From the NCBI GenBank assembly GCA_903995115.1, contig LR877150.1, positions 389,001 through 453,000 of the forward strand: 64,000 nucleotides of DNA, read 5' to 3'. The stretch is from Angomonas deanei. Taxonomy: Eukaryota; Euglenozoa; Kinetoplastea; Trypanosomatida; Trypanosomatidae. The position numbers were made by a program, and so were the translations under genes. Below, in pieces: positions 32,959 to 41,939 of this stretch. The first letter of the stretch is position 1; each line of letters begins with the position of its first letter. Below the pieces are notes generated by a model that saw nothing but the letters and a program-made list of their open reading frames with translations, did no database searches and had not been told where the DNA came from.

Positions 32959-33851
32959 TGTGGCGTCTTTTTTTTTTTTTTTTTAGTGGTTGACCATTTT
33001 TTTTTTTTTTTGGTTAAACATTTCTGCGATTTTTTTTTTCCCTTGGAACTTATATAAAAAAAGAAGTAAAAAAAGAAAGAAAGCGAAAGACGATAATAGT
33101 AAAGATAAAAACAGTTATAAAAAGTCCACGAAAAAAAAAATCCGTTAGAGAAACACAATAATATTAATAATCATCACTTTTTGTGTTCTTCTTTTTCTTT
33201 CTTGTGAATTATTTTTGAGGTATGATGTAAATCGGAGTTTTTTTTTTTATGACATTATACAACTTCTTTTTTTTTTTTTTTTGTATTATGAAATGTAAAA
33301 TAAAAGTATAAAAGAAGCGCAGCAGCAGCCGACCGAAAAAAAAAAAAAAATAAGAAAAAAAAATATAACAATAGCCAAAATACATATGAGTGACAAACGG
33401 AAATAAAAATAAAATAAAATAATAAAAAAACACCCACTGTTATTAGCTATTTTTTTTTTTTTTTAAACTCGATAGGGGGGCGGACCTATTCTTCTGCCTT
33501 CCCCTTTTTTTTTCAAAAAAAAAAAATATTACTATTATTATTATTTATTTGTACCACGCAGAAAATGTATATTACTAATATGGTTTACTTTTTTTTTTTT
33601 TTTGCGTATATTCAATAATTTTTTCCCCTTTTTTTGTTTTTTTGCTTACATTCAGTGTTCAAAAATTAATAACATTTATAATGAAAATAAAAAAAAAAAA
33701 AACCTCAAAGAGACGGAAACACCTCTTATTATTCTAATCTGTCTACCTCTTTCTATATGCACTGCAATCTACTTGGTCCCATTTTTCTCTCTTTTTTTTT
33801 TTTTTAGTGTTTTGTTATTCCGTATTTTTTTTTTTTTTCAAAGCTTTCGAT
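32959..33851 (+). other. Intergenic leader of array unit 1
   Basis: 893 bases, of which all after about 33080 is repeated in front of the other pseudokinase copies (with small run-length differences). It includes GGGGGGCGGACCTATTC at 33474 and CCATACGG-free T-runs; the acceptor TTTTTAG at 33807 or the later CAAAG is possible. Its strong conservation between units reflects recent duplication rather than selection. Confidence 0.7.
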
Positions 33852-36013
33852 ATGGCAAACTCCCCGTACGAGATTGTAGGGAAGGAAGATGCGTTTATCC
33901 CAGAGGAAGAGGGAAAACGAGACCCGAATCGTTATTTTTTGGGCCCACGACAGGTGCAGCTACACCACCGCGACGGCACAAGACACCCCGACGACCCCTC
34001 GCTGTTCTGGCAGGTGGTGTGGGACATGACGGTGAAGTCCCCCTACGAGAAAGACGTCCGACGCCAGCTGGAGGAGGGTGAGAAGGGGTACGCCTCCTAC
34101 ACGCTGGAGGTAAAAATGCAGTACTGGGAGCGGTTCCTTTATCATCGCCTGGAGCAGTTCGGGGCGGGCGGCGTCCTGCGTCTCTTCCCTCTTCGGTCGA
34201 ACGGGAAGTTGCGTCCGCAGAGCGTGCTGGTGCGACCCCACTATGAAAGAACACTGCAGGACTACTGCGCCGGTGAGAGGAGGCCGGAGGTCCTGCTGGA
34301 GGTGCTCGTGAGTGTCCTGGCGGGGTACGTGGAGCTGTACGCCCTCCGCATTTGTCACCGCAACGTGAGACCGTCGAACATTCTTCTCCAAACGGTACCG
34401 ATAGGGGAGGCTCGAGGTCGGGTGACGGAGCTGGTGTGGTCGGACTTGAAGCTGGCCGCGGCGGAGGGGGCACCGCCACCAGGGACGGTCGGCAACCTTT
34501 ATCACATGGCACCGGAAATTTTGAGGAACCCGGGGGAGGCTGTGTGCTCCTACCGGAGTGACTTGTACGAGGTTGGCCTGCTCTTTCTCACCCTGTGGCG
34601 AGGAGAGGCCTTCGAGGCCAAGCTGCGGGGCTTCCCCACGACGACTACACCGACTACGCGAACGCGCGGCAGAGGGTGATCGAGACCGAGCTGTTGCATT
34701 GTGAGGAGACGGACCTCAAGGTCGTCTTGACCGGGCTGCTCAGCGAGAGGGACGCGGAGAGGGAGGAGGTGTGGGTACGGTACTGTCCTGGCAGACCAGG
34801 GAGGCACCCCGCCGCCTACCAGGACTTCACCCTGGAGGAGTACATGCATCGTAAAACGCCGGAGGACCGGCGAACGGTGGAGGGGCGATATTTCATTTAC
34901 AAGCTGCTGCAAAAGTATGTCTGGGGCGGTCCTGTGTACCGCATCCGGGCAGGCAATGTCCGGGTGATACAGAAAAAGTATCACACGAGTCTGTTTCTCT
35001 GCTATGTGAACACAAATGATGTCATCGAACCGAAGGTGGGCAGCGAGGGCCAGCCGCCACCGAAGGAGGGCAGCGAGGGCCAGCCGCCACCGAAGGAGGG
35101 CAGCGAGGGCCAGCCGCCACTGAAGGAGGGCAGCGAGGGCCAGCCGCCACTGAAGGAGGGCAGCGAGGGCCAGCCGCCACTGAAGGACGTCCTGGAGGAT
35201 CTCGACACTCTTTTTCTCCAGGTGACGCTGGGGATGAAGTCCCCCGACCCCGCGGACCTACCGGGCGACGAGAGCCGCTTCAGCTTCTTACTGGGCGTCC
35301 GTAACAGCTCAGTGGAGGAGATATTGCGGGAAAAGTGTTTCGCCCAGACACGCCTTCGTGTGGTGCGGAACGGGAGGTCGCTCCAACCGGACAGACACCT
35401 CCAGCAGCGGCAGAACTTGCTCACGCTGTTTGGCTTCCTCGAGGGGATCCAGTGCATTACGCAACACCCCGAGTTTGAGGACACGCACACCGCAGATTTA
35501 AAGACGGTCCTGCGCGTACACTACCACGGCAGGTGTAAAAAGGAGGAGAATGAGATGCACGTGTCCGATACGGAGCCGGATCAAAAAGTGGCGGAGCGGC
35601 TGAAACGGTGCATGGAGATTGTGCGCCTCGACGAGAATCCACCCTCCACCACTACCGCCGAGAATGGGGAGGAGAGCGTCTTCCAGCGCCTCGAGAGGGC
35701 TATACGGACCCGGCGGGATGCGCTCTACCAGAATTATCTGAATACAGCGGCACCGCATGTCCCTTCCGACGTCCTCACCCTTACGCTTCTTCTGGGTGGC
35801 CTCGTGGTCGTGCCGGGGGACTTGCTGGAGAGCGGCGAGGACACGCTGTGCCGGGGTCGGGACTTGCTGGCGGATACCGGAAGGGATAAACACCGATTGG
35901 AGGTCATTTACTGGGAGAATACGTTTTTGCAAGAGTTGTTGGAGAGAGATCCACAACTTGGCCAACAGTATAATTTTTTTTTGAAAGGAAAAAAAGAAAG
36001 AATAGTAGAATAA
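33852..36013 (+). CDS. Pseudokinase, array copy 1 (one frame break)
   Basis: About 720 codons, homologous along its length to the copies at 37934 and 41940. The kinase-like part has HRNVRPSN at the catalytic loop, SDLKLA at the DFG position and HMAPEIL, the APE motif. Asp of HRD is Asn, so phosphotransfer is unlikely. Copy 1 reads CCCC at 34634-34637 where copies 2 and 3 read CCCCC, shifting the frame; either a true one-base deletion or a homopolymer error. It has five copies of a 30-base repeat (GSEGQPPxKE) where the others have one. A patch at 35497-35640 differs from the others almost only by replacements. The stop codon is also displaced (TTG for TAG), adding ten residues, GKKERIVE at the end. 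Start chosen as in the other copies, after a T-tract. Confidence 0.85.
35041..35190 (+). repeat. 30-base coding minisatellite, five copies
   Basis: CAGCGAGGGCCAGCCGCCAC plus ten further bases, repeated five times, coding the decapeptide GSEGQPPPKE or GSEGQPPLKE. Array copies 2 and 3 carry a single version at 39123 and 43164. Because the unit is a multiple of three, the frame is preserved. Confidence 0.95.
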
Positions 36014-36409
36014 AAATATGAAAGAGCACGCTTTTTGCCTTTTTTTTTTTACCTCTTTCTATACATATCGTTATGTCTATCGTAGTCACTAGGAAAACTC
36101 ATTAATTTATTAATTTACAATGCCATCGTGTTTGTATTTAACGAAAAAAGAGGAAATAATAATAATAACCCCCCTCCCCCCAAAAAAAACCCTACTTTCT
36201 TCTGAAGCGTTACTAATACTGAAATACACATGCATTTATGAAAAAACAAACAAACAAACAAATATGTCATTCCATCCTTCGTGGACTCTCACTCTGCTGT
36301 ACACGACCCTAATAGAGGTCAACCCTATTTTTTATTTTCTCTCTCTCTTTTTCACTTATTCTGTTTTTTTATTTTTATGTTTTTTTTTAGCTTCCCCATC
36401 ACTATAGTC
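36014..36409 (+). other. Intra-unit spacer, copy 1
   Basis: About 396 bases between pseudokinase and small gene, nearly identical in the other units (39938-40380 and 43989-44413). It contains AAACAAACAAACAAACAAAT and a CCCCCCTCCCCCC run. It ends with the TTAG acceptor. The short frame from 36120 (MPSCLYLTKKEE) is unlikely to be a gene. Confidence 0.6.
36379..36390 (+). promoter_or_regulatory. Trans-splice acceptor deciding the start at 36410
   Basis: T-run ending in TTAG at 36390; the same site occurs at 40361 and 44394 in the other units. In each case the annotated ATG is 19 bases downstream, and the upstream open frame is excluded from the mature message. Confidence 0.6.
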
Positions 36410-37036
36410 ATGCAACTCTCATCGTATGCCCATCCAGAGAATCCACCGTGTCTGTCCCCTATTCATTTTAGCGTACAATACATTCTCCATCACCGATTAG
36501 ATCATAATAATAATCATCATCATAGTGATTATGTATCCATCCGCATGAAGGAGGAACGCGAAAAAAGAGGCAGCGACGCCCTTCTACCGTTGTACTACCC
36601 TCCTCCGAGGGAGGATGTACTGAGCACGCTGGATAAGCGAGAAATCAGTAAAATAACGTTTCGGGATGCCCTCTATGCACATCTGCTGGATATTGTGCCC
36701 AGTCGACCTTACATTCAAACAGGGGTCTGGACCACTCCGAATAATAATAATAATAATTATATCGTCCAGTTTGACGCCGCCATTGCGGTCTACGCGTCAC
36801 CCCACAATCATAATAATTATCCTTTTAGAGAGGGCCGTCTCTGGCAGAACAGGGAAGAGATTCTGCGGCGGCTGCGAGAGGAAATTTTAGTCAACGTGAA
36901 AATCGATCTGAATTCTTCTTATTATAATTACGATTATCGTAGTCTTTTTTTCCAATCCCTGTTGGTGCCCTACTTGGGGCTGGAGGGGTCGGAGGGACAC
37001 GTGGAGAATGTTTTATTGGATGGTGTTTATCTTTGA
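36410..37036 (+). CDS. Small His/Asn-rich protein, array copy 1
   Basis: A 208-residue protein, second gene of the unit. It begins MQLSSYAHPENPPCLSP. A T-tract and AG at 36389-36390 precede the ATG by 19 bases, although the frame is open from 36281; translation from there would need the sequence removed by trans-splicing. The core (REDVLSTLDKREISKITFRD, then RPYIQTGVWTTP) is invariant between copies. Short Asn and His runs (HNNNHHH, PNNNNNNY) vary in length and come from AAT/CAT repeats. The C-terminal part REEILRRLREEILVNVKIDL looks helical. No signal peptide, membrane segment or known domain. Its constant pairing with the pseudokinase gene suggests linked function, but kinetoplastid gene order alone is weak evidence. 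Confidence 0.75.
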   Translation: MQLSSYAHPENPPCLSPIHFSVQYILHHRLDHNNNHHHSDYVSIRMKEEREKRGSDALLPLYYPPPREDVLSTLDKREISKITFRDALYAHLLDIVPSRPYIQTGVWTTPNNNNNNYIVQFDAAIAVYASPHNHNNYPFREGRLWQNREEILRRLREEILVNVKIDLNSSYYNYDYRSLFFQSLLVPYLGLEGSEGHVENVLLDGVYL

Positions 37037-37933
37037 AAAAAAGAAAAAAATATCGGAAAAAAAATACTCATCGTGCTGTTTTTTTTTTTTTTTTGTATTG
37101 TTGCTCCATACGGATGTGATTTCGTATTGTTTTTTCAGTCATTTCACCGTTCTTTTTAAAAAAGAAGGAAAGCGAAAGATGATAATAGTAAAGATAAAAA
37201 CAGTTATAAAAAGTCCACGAAAAAAAAAAAAAATCCGTTAGAAAAACACAATAATATTAATAATCATCACTTTTTGTGTTCTTCTTTTTCTCTCTTGTGA
37301 ATTATTTTTGAGGTACGATGTAAATCGGAGTTTTTTTTTTTATGACATTATACAACTTCTTTTTTTTTTTTTTTGTATTATGAAATGTAAAATAAAAGTA
37401 TAAAAGAAGCGCAGCCGACAGAAAATAATAATAATAATAATAAAATAATATAACAATAACCAAAATACATATGAGTGACAAATGGAAATAAAAATAAAAT
37501 AAAATATAAAAACACTCGCTGTTATTAGCTATTTTTCTTTTTTTTATAAACTCGATAGGGGGGCGGACCTATTCTTCTGCCTTCCCCCTTTTTTTTTCAA
37601 AAAAAAAAAAATATTACTGTTATTATTATTTATTTGTGCCACGCAGAATATGTATATTATTAATATGGTTTACTTCCTTTTTTTTGTTTTTTGCGTATAT
37701 TCAATAATTTTTTCCCCTTTTTTGTTTTTTTGCTTACATTCAGTGTTCAAAAATTAATAACATTTATAATGAAAATGAAAAAAGAAAAAACCTCAAAGAG
37801 ACGGAAACACCTCTTATTATTCTAATCTGTCTACCTCTTTCTCTATGCACTGCAATCTACTTGGTCCCATTTTTCTCCTTTTTTTTTTTAGCGTTTTGTT
37901 ATTCCGTGTTTTTCTTTTTTCAAAGCTTTCGAT
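37037..37933 (+). other. Inter-unit spacer 1-2
   Basis: Contains the unit boundary at about 37170. Same content as the leader of unit 1, with AAT and TAA repeats at 37424-37450. No gene. Confidence 0.6.
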
Positions 37934-39937
37934 ATGGCAAACTCCCCGTACGAGATTGTAGGGAAGGAAGATGCGTTTATCCCAGAGGAAGAGGGAAAAC
38001 GAGACCCGAATCGTTATTTTTTGGGCCCACGACAGGTGCAGCTACACTACCGCGACGGCACAAGACACCCCGACGACCCCTCGCTGTTCTGGCAGGTGGT
38101 GTGGGACCTGACGGTGGAGTCCCCCTACGAGGAAGACGTCCGACGCCAGCTGGAGGAGGGTGAGAAGGGGTACGCCTCCTACACGCTGGAGGTAAAAATG
38201 CAGTACTGTGAGCGGTTCCTCTATCATTGCCTGGAGCAGTGCGGGGCGGGCGGTGTCCTGCGTCTCTTCCCTCTTCGGTCGAACGGGAAGTTGAGTCCGC
38301 AGAGCGTGCTGGTGCGACCCCACTATGAAAGAACACTGCAGGACTACTGCGCCGGTGAGATGAGGCCGGAGGTCCTGCTGGAGGTGCTCCTGAGCGTCCT
38401 GGCGGGGTACGTGGAGCTGTACGCCCTCCGCATTTGTCACCGCAACGTGAGACCGTCGAACATTCTTCTCCAAACGGTACCGATAGGGGAGGCTCGAGGT
38501 CGGGTGACGGAGCTGGTGTGGTCGGACTTGAAGCTGGCCGCAGCGGAGGGGGCACCGCCACCAGGGACGGTCGGCAACCTTTATCACATGGCACCGGAGA
38601 TTTTGAAGAACCCGGGGGAGGCTGTGTGCTCCTACCGGAGTGACTTGTACGGGGTTGGCCTGCTCTTTCTCACTCTGTGGCGAGGAGAGGCCTTCGAGGA
38701 CAAGCTGCGGGGCTTCCCCCACGACGACTACACCGACTACGCGAACGCGCGGCAGAGGGTGATCGAGACCGAGCTGTTGCATTGTGAGGAGACGGACCTC
38801 AAGGTCGTCTTGACCGGGCTGCTCAGCGAGAGGGACGCGGAGAGGGAGGAGGTGTGGGTACGGTACTGTCCTGGCAGACCAGGGAGGCACCCCGCCGCCT
38901 ACCAGGACTTCACCCTGGAGGAGTACATGCATCGTAAAACGCCGGAGGACCGGCGAACGGTGGAGGGGCGATATTTCATTTACAAGCTGCTGCAAAAGTA
39001 TGTCTGGGGCGGTTCTGTGTACCGCATCCGGGCAGGCAATGTCCGGGTGATACAGAAAAAGTATCACACGAGTCTGTTTCTCTGCTATATGGACACAAAT
39101 GATGTCATCAAACTGGAGGAGGGCAGCGAGGGCCAGCCGCCACTGGAGGACGTCCTGGAGGATCTCGACACTCTTTTTCTCCAGGTGACGCTGGAGACCG
39201 CCGACCCCGCGGACCTACCGGGCGACGAGAGCCGCTTTAGCGACTTACTGCGCGCCGGTATCACCTCAGTGGAGATGTTGCGGGAAAGGTGTTTCGCCCA
39301 GACACGCCTTCGTGTGGTGCGGAACGGGAGGTCGCTCCAACCGGACAGACACCTCCAGCAGCGGCAGAACTTGCTCACGCTGGTTGGCTTCCTCGAGGGG
39401 ATCCAGTGCATTACGCAACACCCCGAGTTTGAGGACACGCACACCGCAGATTTAGAGACGGTCCTGCGCCAACACTACCACGGCACGTGTGAAAAGGAGG
39501 TGAATGAGATGCACGTGTCCGGTATGGCGCTGGATCAGCAACTGGCGGAGCGGCTGGTACGGCACAGGGAGATTGCGTCCTTCGACGAGAATCCACCCTC
39601 CACCACTACCGCCGAGAATGGGGAGGAGAGCGTCTTCCAGCGCCTCGAGAGGGCTATACGGACCCGGCGGGATGCGCTCTACCAGGATTATCTGAATACA
39701 GCGGCACCGCATGTCCCCTCCGACGTCCTCACCCTTACGCTTCTTCTGGGTGGCCTCGTGGTCGTGCCGGGGGACTTGCTGGAGAGCGGCGAGGACACGC
39801 TGTGCCGGGGTCGGGACTTGCTGGCGGATACCGGAAGGGATAAACACCGATTGGAGGTCATTTACTGGGAGAATACGTTTTTGCAAGAGTTGTTGGAGAG
39901 ATATCCACAACTTGGCCAACAGTATAATTTTTTTTAG
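37934..39937 (+). CDS. Pseudokinase, array copy 2 (intact)
   Basis: A 667-residue intact copy. Kinase-like C-lobe landmarks: H169-R170-N171 in CHRNVRPSNILL, D198 in WSDLKLA at the DFG position, GTVGNLYH, and A220-P221-E222. The general-base Asp is Asn, the loop Lys is Arg, DFG reads DLK, and no Gly-rich loop or VAIK lysine is evident in residues 1-110. Catalysis is therefore unlikely; a pseudokinase that binds a partner is the natural reading. Residues 330-667 form a second, mostly helical region without a known domain. Relative to copy 3 it lacks two codons and one codon in the variable patch near 39200-39290, and all other changes in that patch alter the residue. Stop TAG at 39935-39937. 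Confidence 0.9.
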   Translation: MANSPYEIVGKEDAFIPEEEGKRDPNRYFLGPRQVQLHYRDGTRHPDDPSLFWQVVWDLTVESPYEEDVRRQLEEGEKGYASYTLEVKMQYCERFLYHCLEQCGAGGVLRLFPLRSNGKLSPQSVLVRPHYERTLQDYCAGEMRPEVLLEVLLSVLAGYVELYALRICHRNVRPSNILLQTVPIGEARGRVTELVWSDLKLAAAEGAPPPGTVGNLYHMAPEILKNPGEAVCSYRSDLYGVGLLFLTLWRGEAFEDKLRGFPHDDYTDYANARQRVIETELLHCEETDLKVVLTGLLSERDAEREEVWVRYCPGRPGRHPAAYQDFTLEEYMHRKTPEDRRTVEGRYFIYKLLQKYVWGGSVYRIRAGNVRVIQKKYHTSLFLCYMDTNDVIKLEEGSEGQPPLEDVLEDLDTLFLQVTLETADPADLPGDESRFSDLLRAGITSVEMLRERCFAQTRLRVVRNGRSLQPDRHLQQRQNLLTLVGFLEGIQCITQHPEFEDTHTADLETVLRQHYHGTCEKEVNEMHVSGMALDQQLAERLVRHREIASFDENPPSTTTAENGEESVFQRLERAIRTRRDALYQDYLNTAAPHVPSDVLTLTLLLGGLVVVPGDLLESGEDTLCRGRDLLADTGRDKHRLEVIYWENTFLQELLERYPQLGQQYNFF

Positions 39938-40380
39938 AAAGGAAAAAAAAAAAGAAAAAGAATAGTAGAATAAAAATATGAAAGAGCACGCTTTTTGCCT
40001 TTTTTTTTTTACCTCTTTCTATAGATATCGTTATGTCTATCGTAGTCATTAGGAAAACTCATTAATTTATTAATTTACAATGCCATCGTGTTTGTGTTTA
40101 ACGAAAAAAGAGGAAATAATAATAATAACCCCCCTCCCCCCCAAAAAAAACCCTACTTTCTTCTGAAGCGTTACTAATACTGAAATACACATGCATTTAT
40201 GAAAAAACAAACAAACAAACAAATATGTCATTCCATCCTTCGTGGACTCTCACTCTGCTGTACACGACCCTAATAGAGGTCAACCCTATTTTTTTATTTT
40301 TTTTTTCTCTCTCTCTTTTTCGCTCATTCTGTTTTTTTTATTTTTATTTTTTTTTTTTTAGCTTCCCCATCACTATAGTC

Positions 40381-41013
40381 ATGCAACTCTCATCGTATGC
40401 CCATCCAGAGAATCCACCGTGTCTGTCCCCTATTCATTTTAGCGTACAATACATTCTCCATCACCGATTAGATCATAATAATAATCATCATCATAGTGAT
40501 TATGTATCCATCCGCATGAAGGAGGAACGCGAAAAAAGAGGCAGCGACGCCCTTCTACCGTTGGACCACCCTCCTCCGAGGGAGGATGTACTGAGCACGC
40601 TGGATAAGCGAGAAATCAGTAAAATAACGTTTCGGGATGCCCTCTATGCACACCTGCTGGATATTGTGCCCAGTCGACCTTACATTCAAACAGGGGTCTG
40701 GACCACTCCGAATAATAATAATAATAATTATATCGTCCAGTTTGACGCCGCCATTGCGGTCTACGCGTCACCCCACAATCATCATCATCATAATTATCGT
40801 TTTAGCGAGGGCCGTCTCTGGCAGAACAGAGAAGAGATTCTGCGGCGGCTGCGAGAGGAAATTTTAGTCAACGTGAAAATCGATCTGACTTCTTCTTCTT
40901 ATAATTATGATTATCGTAGTCTTTTCTTCCAATCCCTGTTGGTGCCCTACTTGGGGCTGGAGGGGTCGGAGGGACACGTGGAGAATGTTTTATTGGATGG
41001 TGTTTATCTTTGA
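40381..41013 (+). CDS. Small His/Asn-rich protein, array copy 2
   Basis: A 210-residue copy of the second unit gene. ATG at 40381 lies 19 bases after TTTTAG at 40361. It differs from copy 1 in the run lengths (HNHHHHNYRF for HNHNNYPF) and at LDHPPP for LYYPPP. The rest, including REDVLSTLDKREIS and the C-terminus VENVLLDGVYL, is unchanged. Nearly all length changes are whole AAT or CAT triplets. Confidence 0.75.
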   Translation: MQLSSYAHPENPPCLSPIHFSVQYILHHRLDHNNNHHHSDYVSIRMKEEREKRGSDALLPLDHPPPREDVLSTLDKREISKITFRDALYAHLLDIVPSRPYIQTGVWTTPNNNNNNYIVQFDAAIAVYASPHNHHHHNYRFSEGRLWQNREEILRRLREEILVNVKIDLTSSSYNYDYRSLFFQSLLVPYLGLEGSEGHVENVLLDGVYL

Positions 41014-41939
41014 AAAAAAGAAAAAAATATCGGAAAAAAAATACTCATCGTGCTGTTTTTTTTTTTTTTTATGACATTATACAACTTCTTTTTTTTTTTT
41101 TTTTTGTATTGTTGCTCCATACGGATGTGATTTCGTATTGTTTTTTCAGTCATTTCACCGTTCTTTTTTAAAAAAGAAGGAAAGCGAAAGATGATAATAG
41201 TAAAGATAAAAACAGTTATAAAAAGTCCACGAAAAAAAAAAAAATCCGTTAGAAAAACACAATAATATTAATAATCATCACTTTTTGTGTTCTTCTTTTT
41301 CTCTCTTGTGAATTATTTTTGAGGTACGATGTAAATCGGAGTTTTTTTTTTTATGACATTATACAACTTCTTTTTTTTTTTTTTTTATTATGAAATGTAA
41401 AATAAAAGTATAAAAGAAGCGCAGCCGACAGAAAATAATAATAATAATAATAAAATAATATAACAATAACCAAAATACATATGAGTGACAAATGGAAATA
41501 AAAATAAAATAAAATATAAAAACACTCGCTGTTATTAGCTATTTTTCTTTTTTTTATAAACTCGATAGGGGGGCGGACCTATTCTTCTGCCTTCCCCCTT
41601 TTTTTTTCAAAAAAAAAAAAATATTACTGTTATTATTATTTATTTGTGCCACGCAGAATATGTATATTATTAATATGGTTTACTTCCTTTTTTTTTGTTT
41701 TTTGCGTATATTCAATAATTTTTTCCCCTTTTTTTGTTTTTTTGCTTACATTCAGTGTTCAAAAATTAATAACATTTATAAAAAAAAAAAAGCTTCAAAG
41801 AGACAGAAACACCTCTTATTATTCTAATCTGTCTACCTCTTTCTATATGCACTGCAATCCACTTGGCCCCATTTTTTCTCTCTTTTTTTTTTTTTAGTGT
41901 TTTGTTATTCCGTGTTTTTCTTTTTTCAAAGCTTTCGAT
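41014..41939 (+). other. Inter-unit spacer 2-3
   Basis: Contains the unit boundary at about 41182 and an extra ~45-base copy of the T-run with ATGACATTATACAACTTC at 41055-41103, also present at 41352. No gene. Confidence 0.6.

Noticed and set aside
30018-33080. A- and T-runs as tails of LINE or SINE insertions
   Set aside because: The runs occur in every spacer, have no attached element body and no target-site duplications; they fit acceptor and UTR sequence.
36120-36407. Short frames in the intra-unit spacer, repeated in all units
   Set aside because: They are conserved only because the units are recent duplicates, and they run through the pyrimidine tract and acceptor of the next gene.
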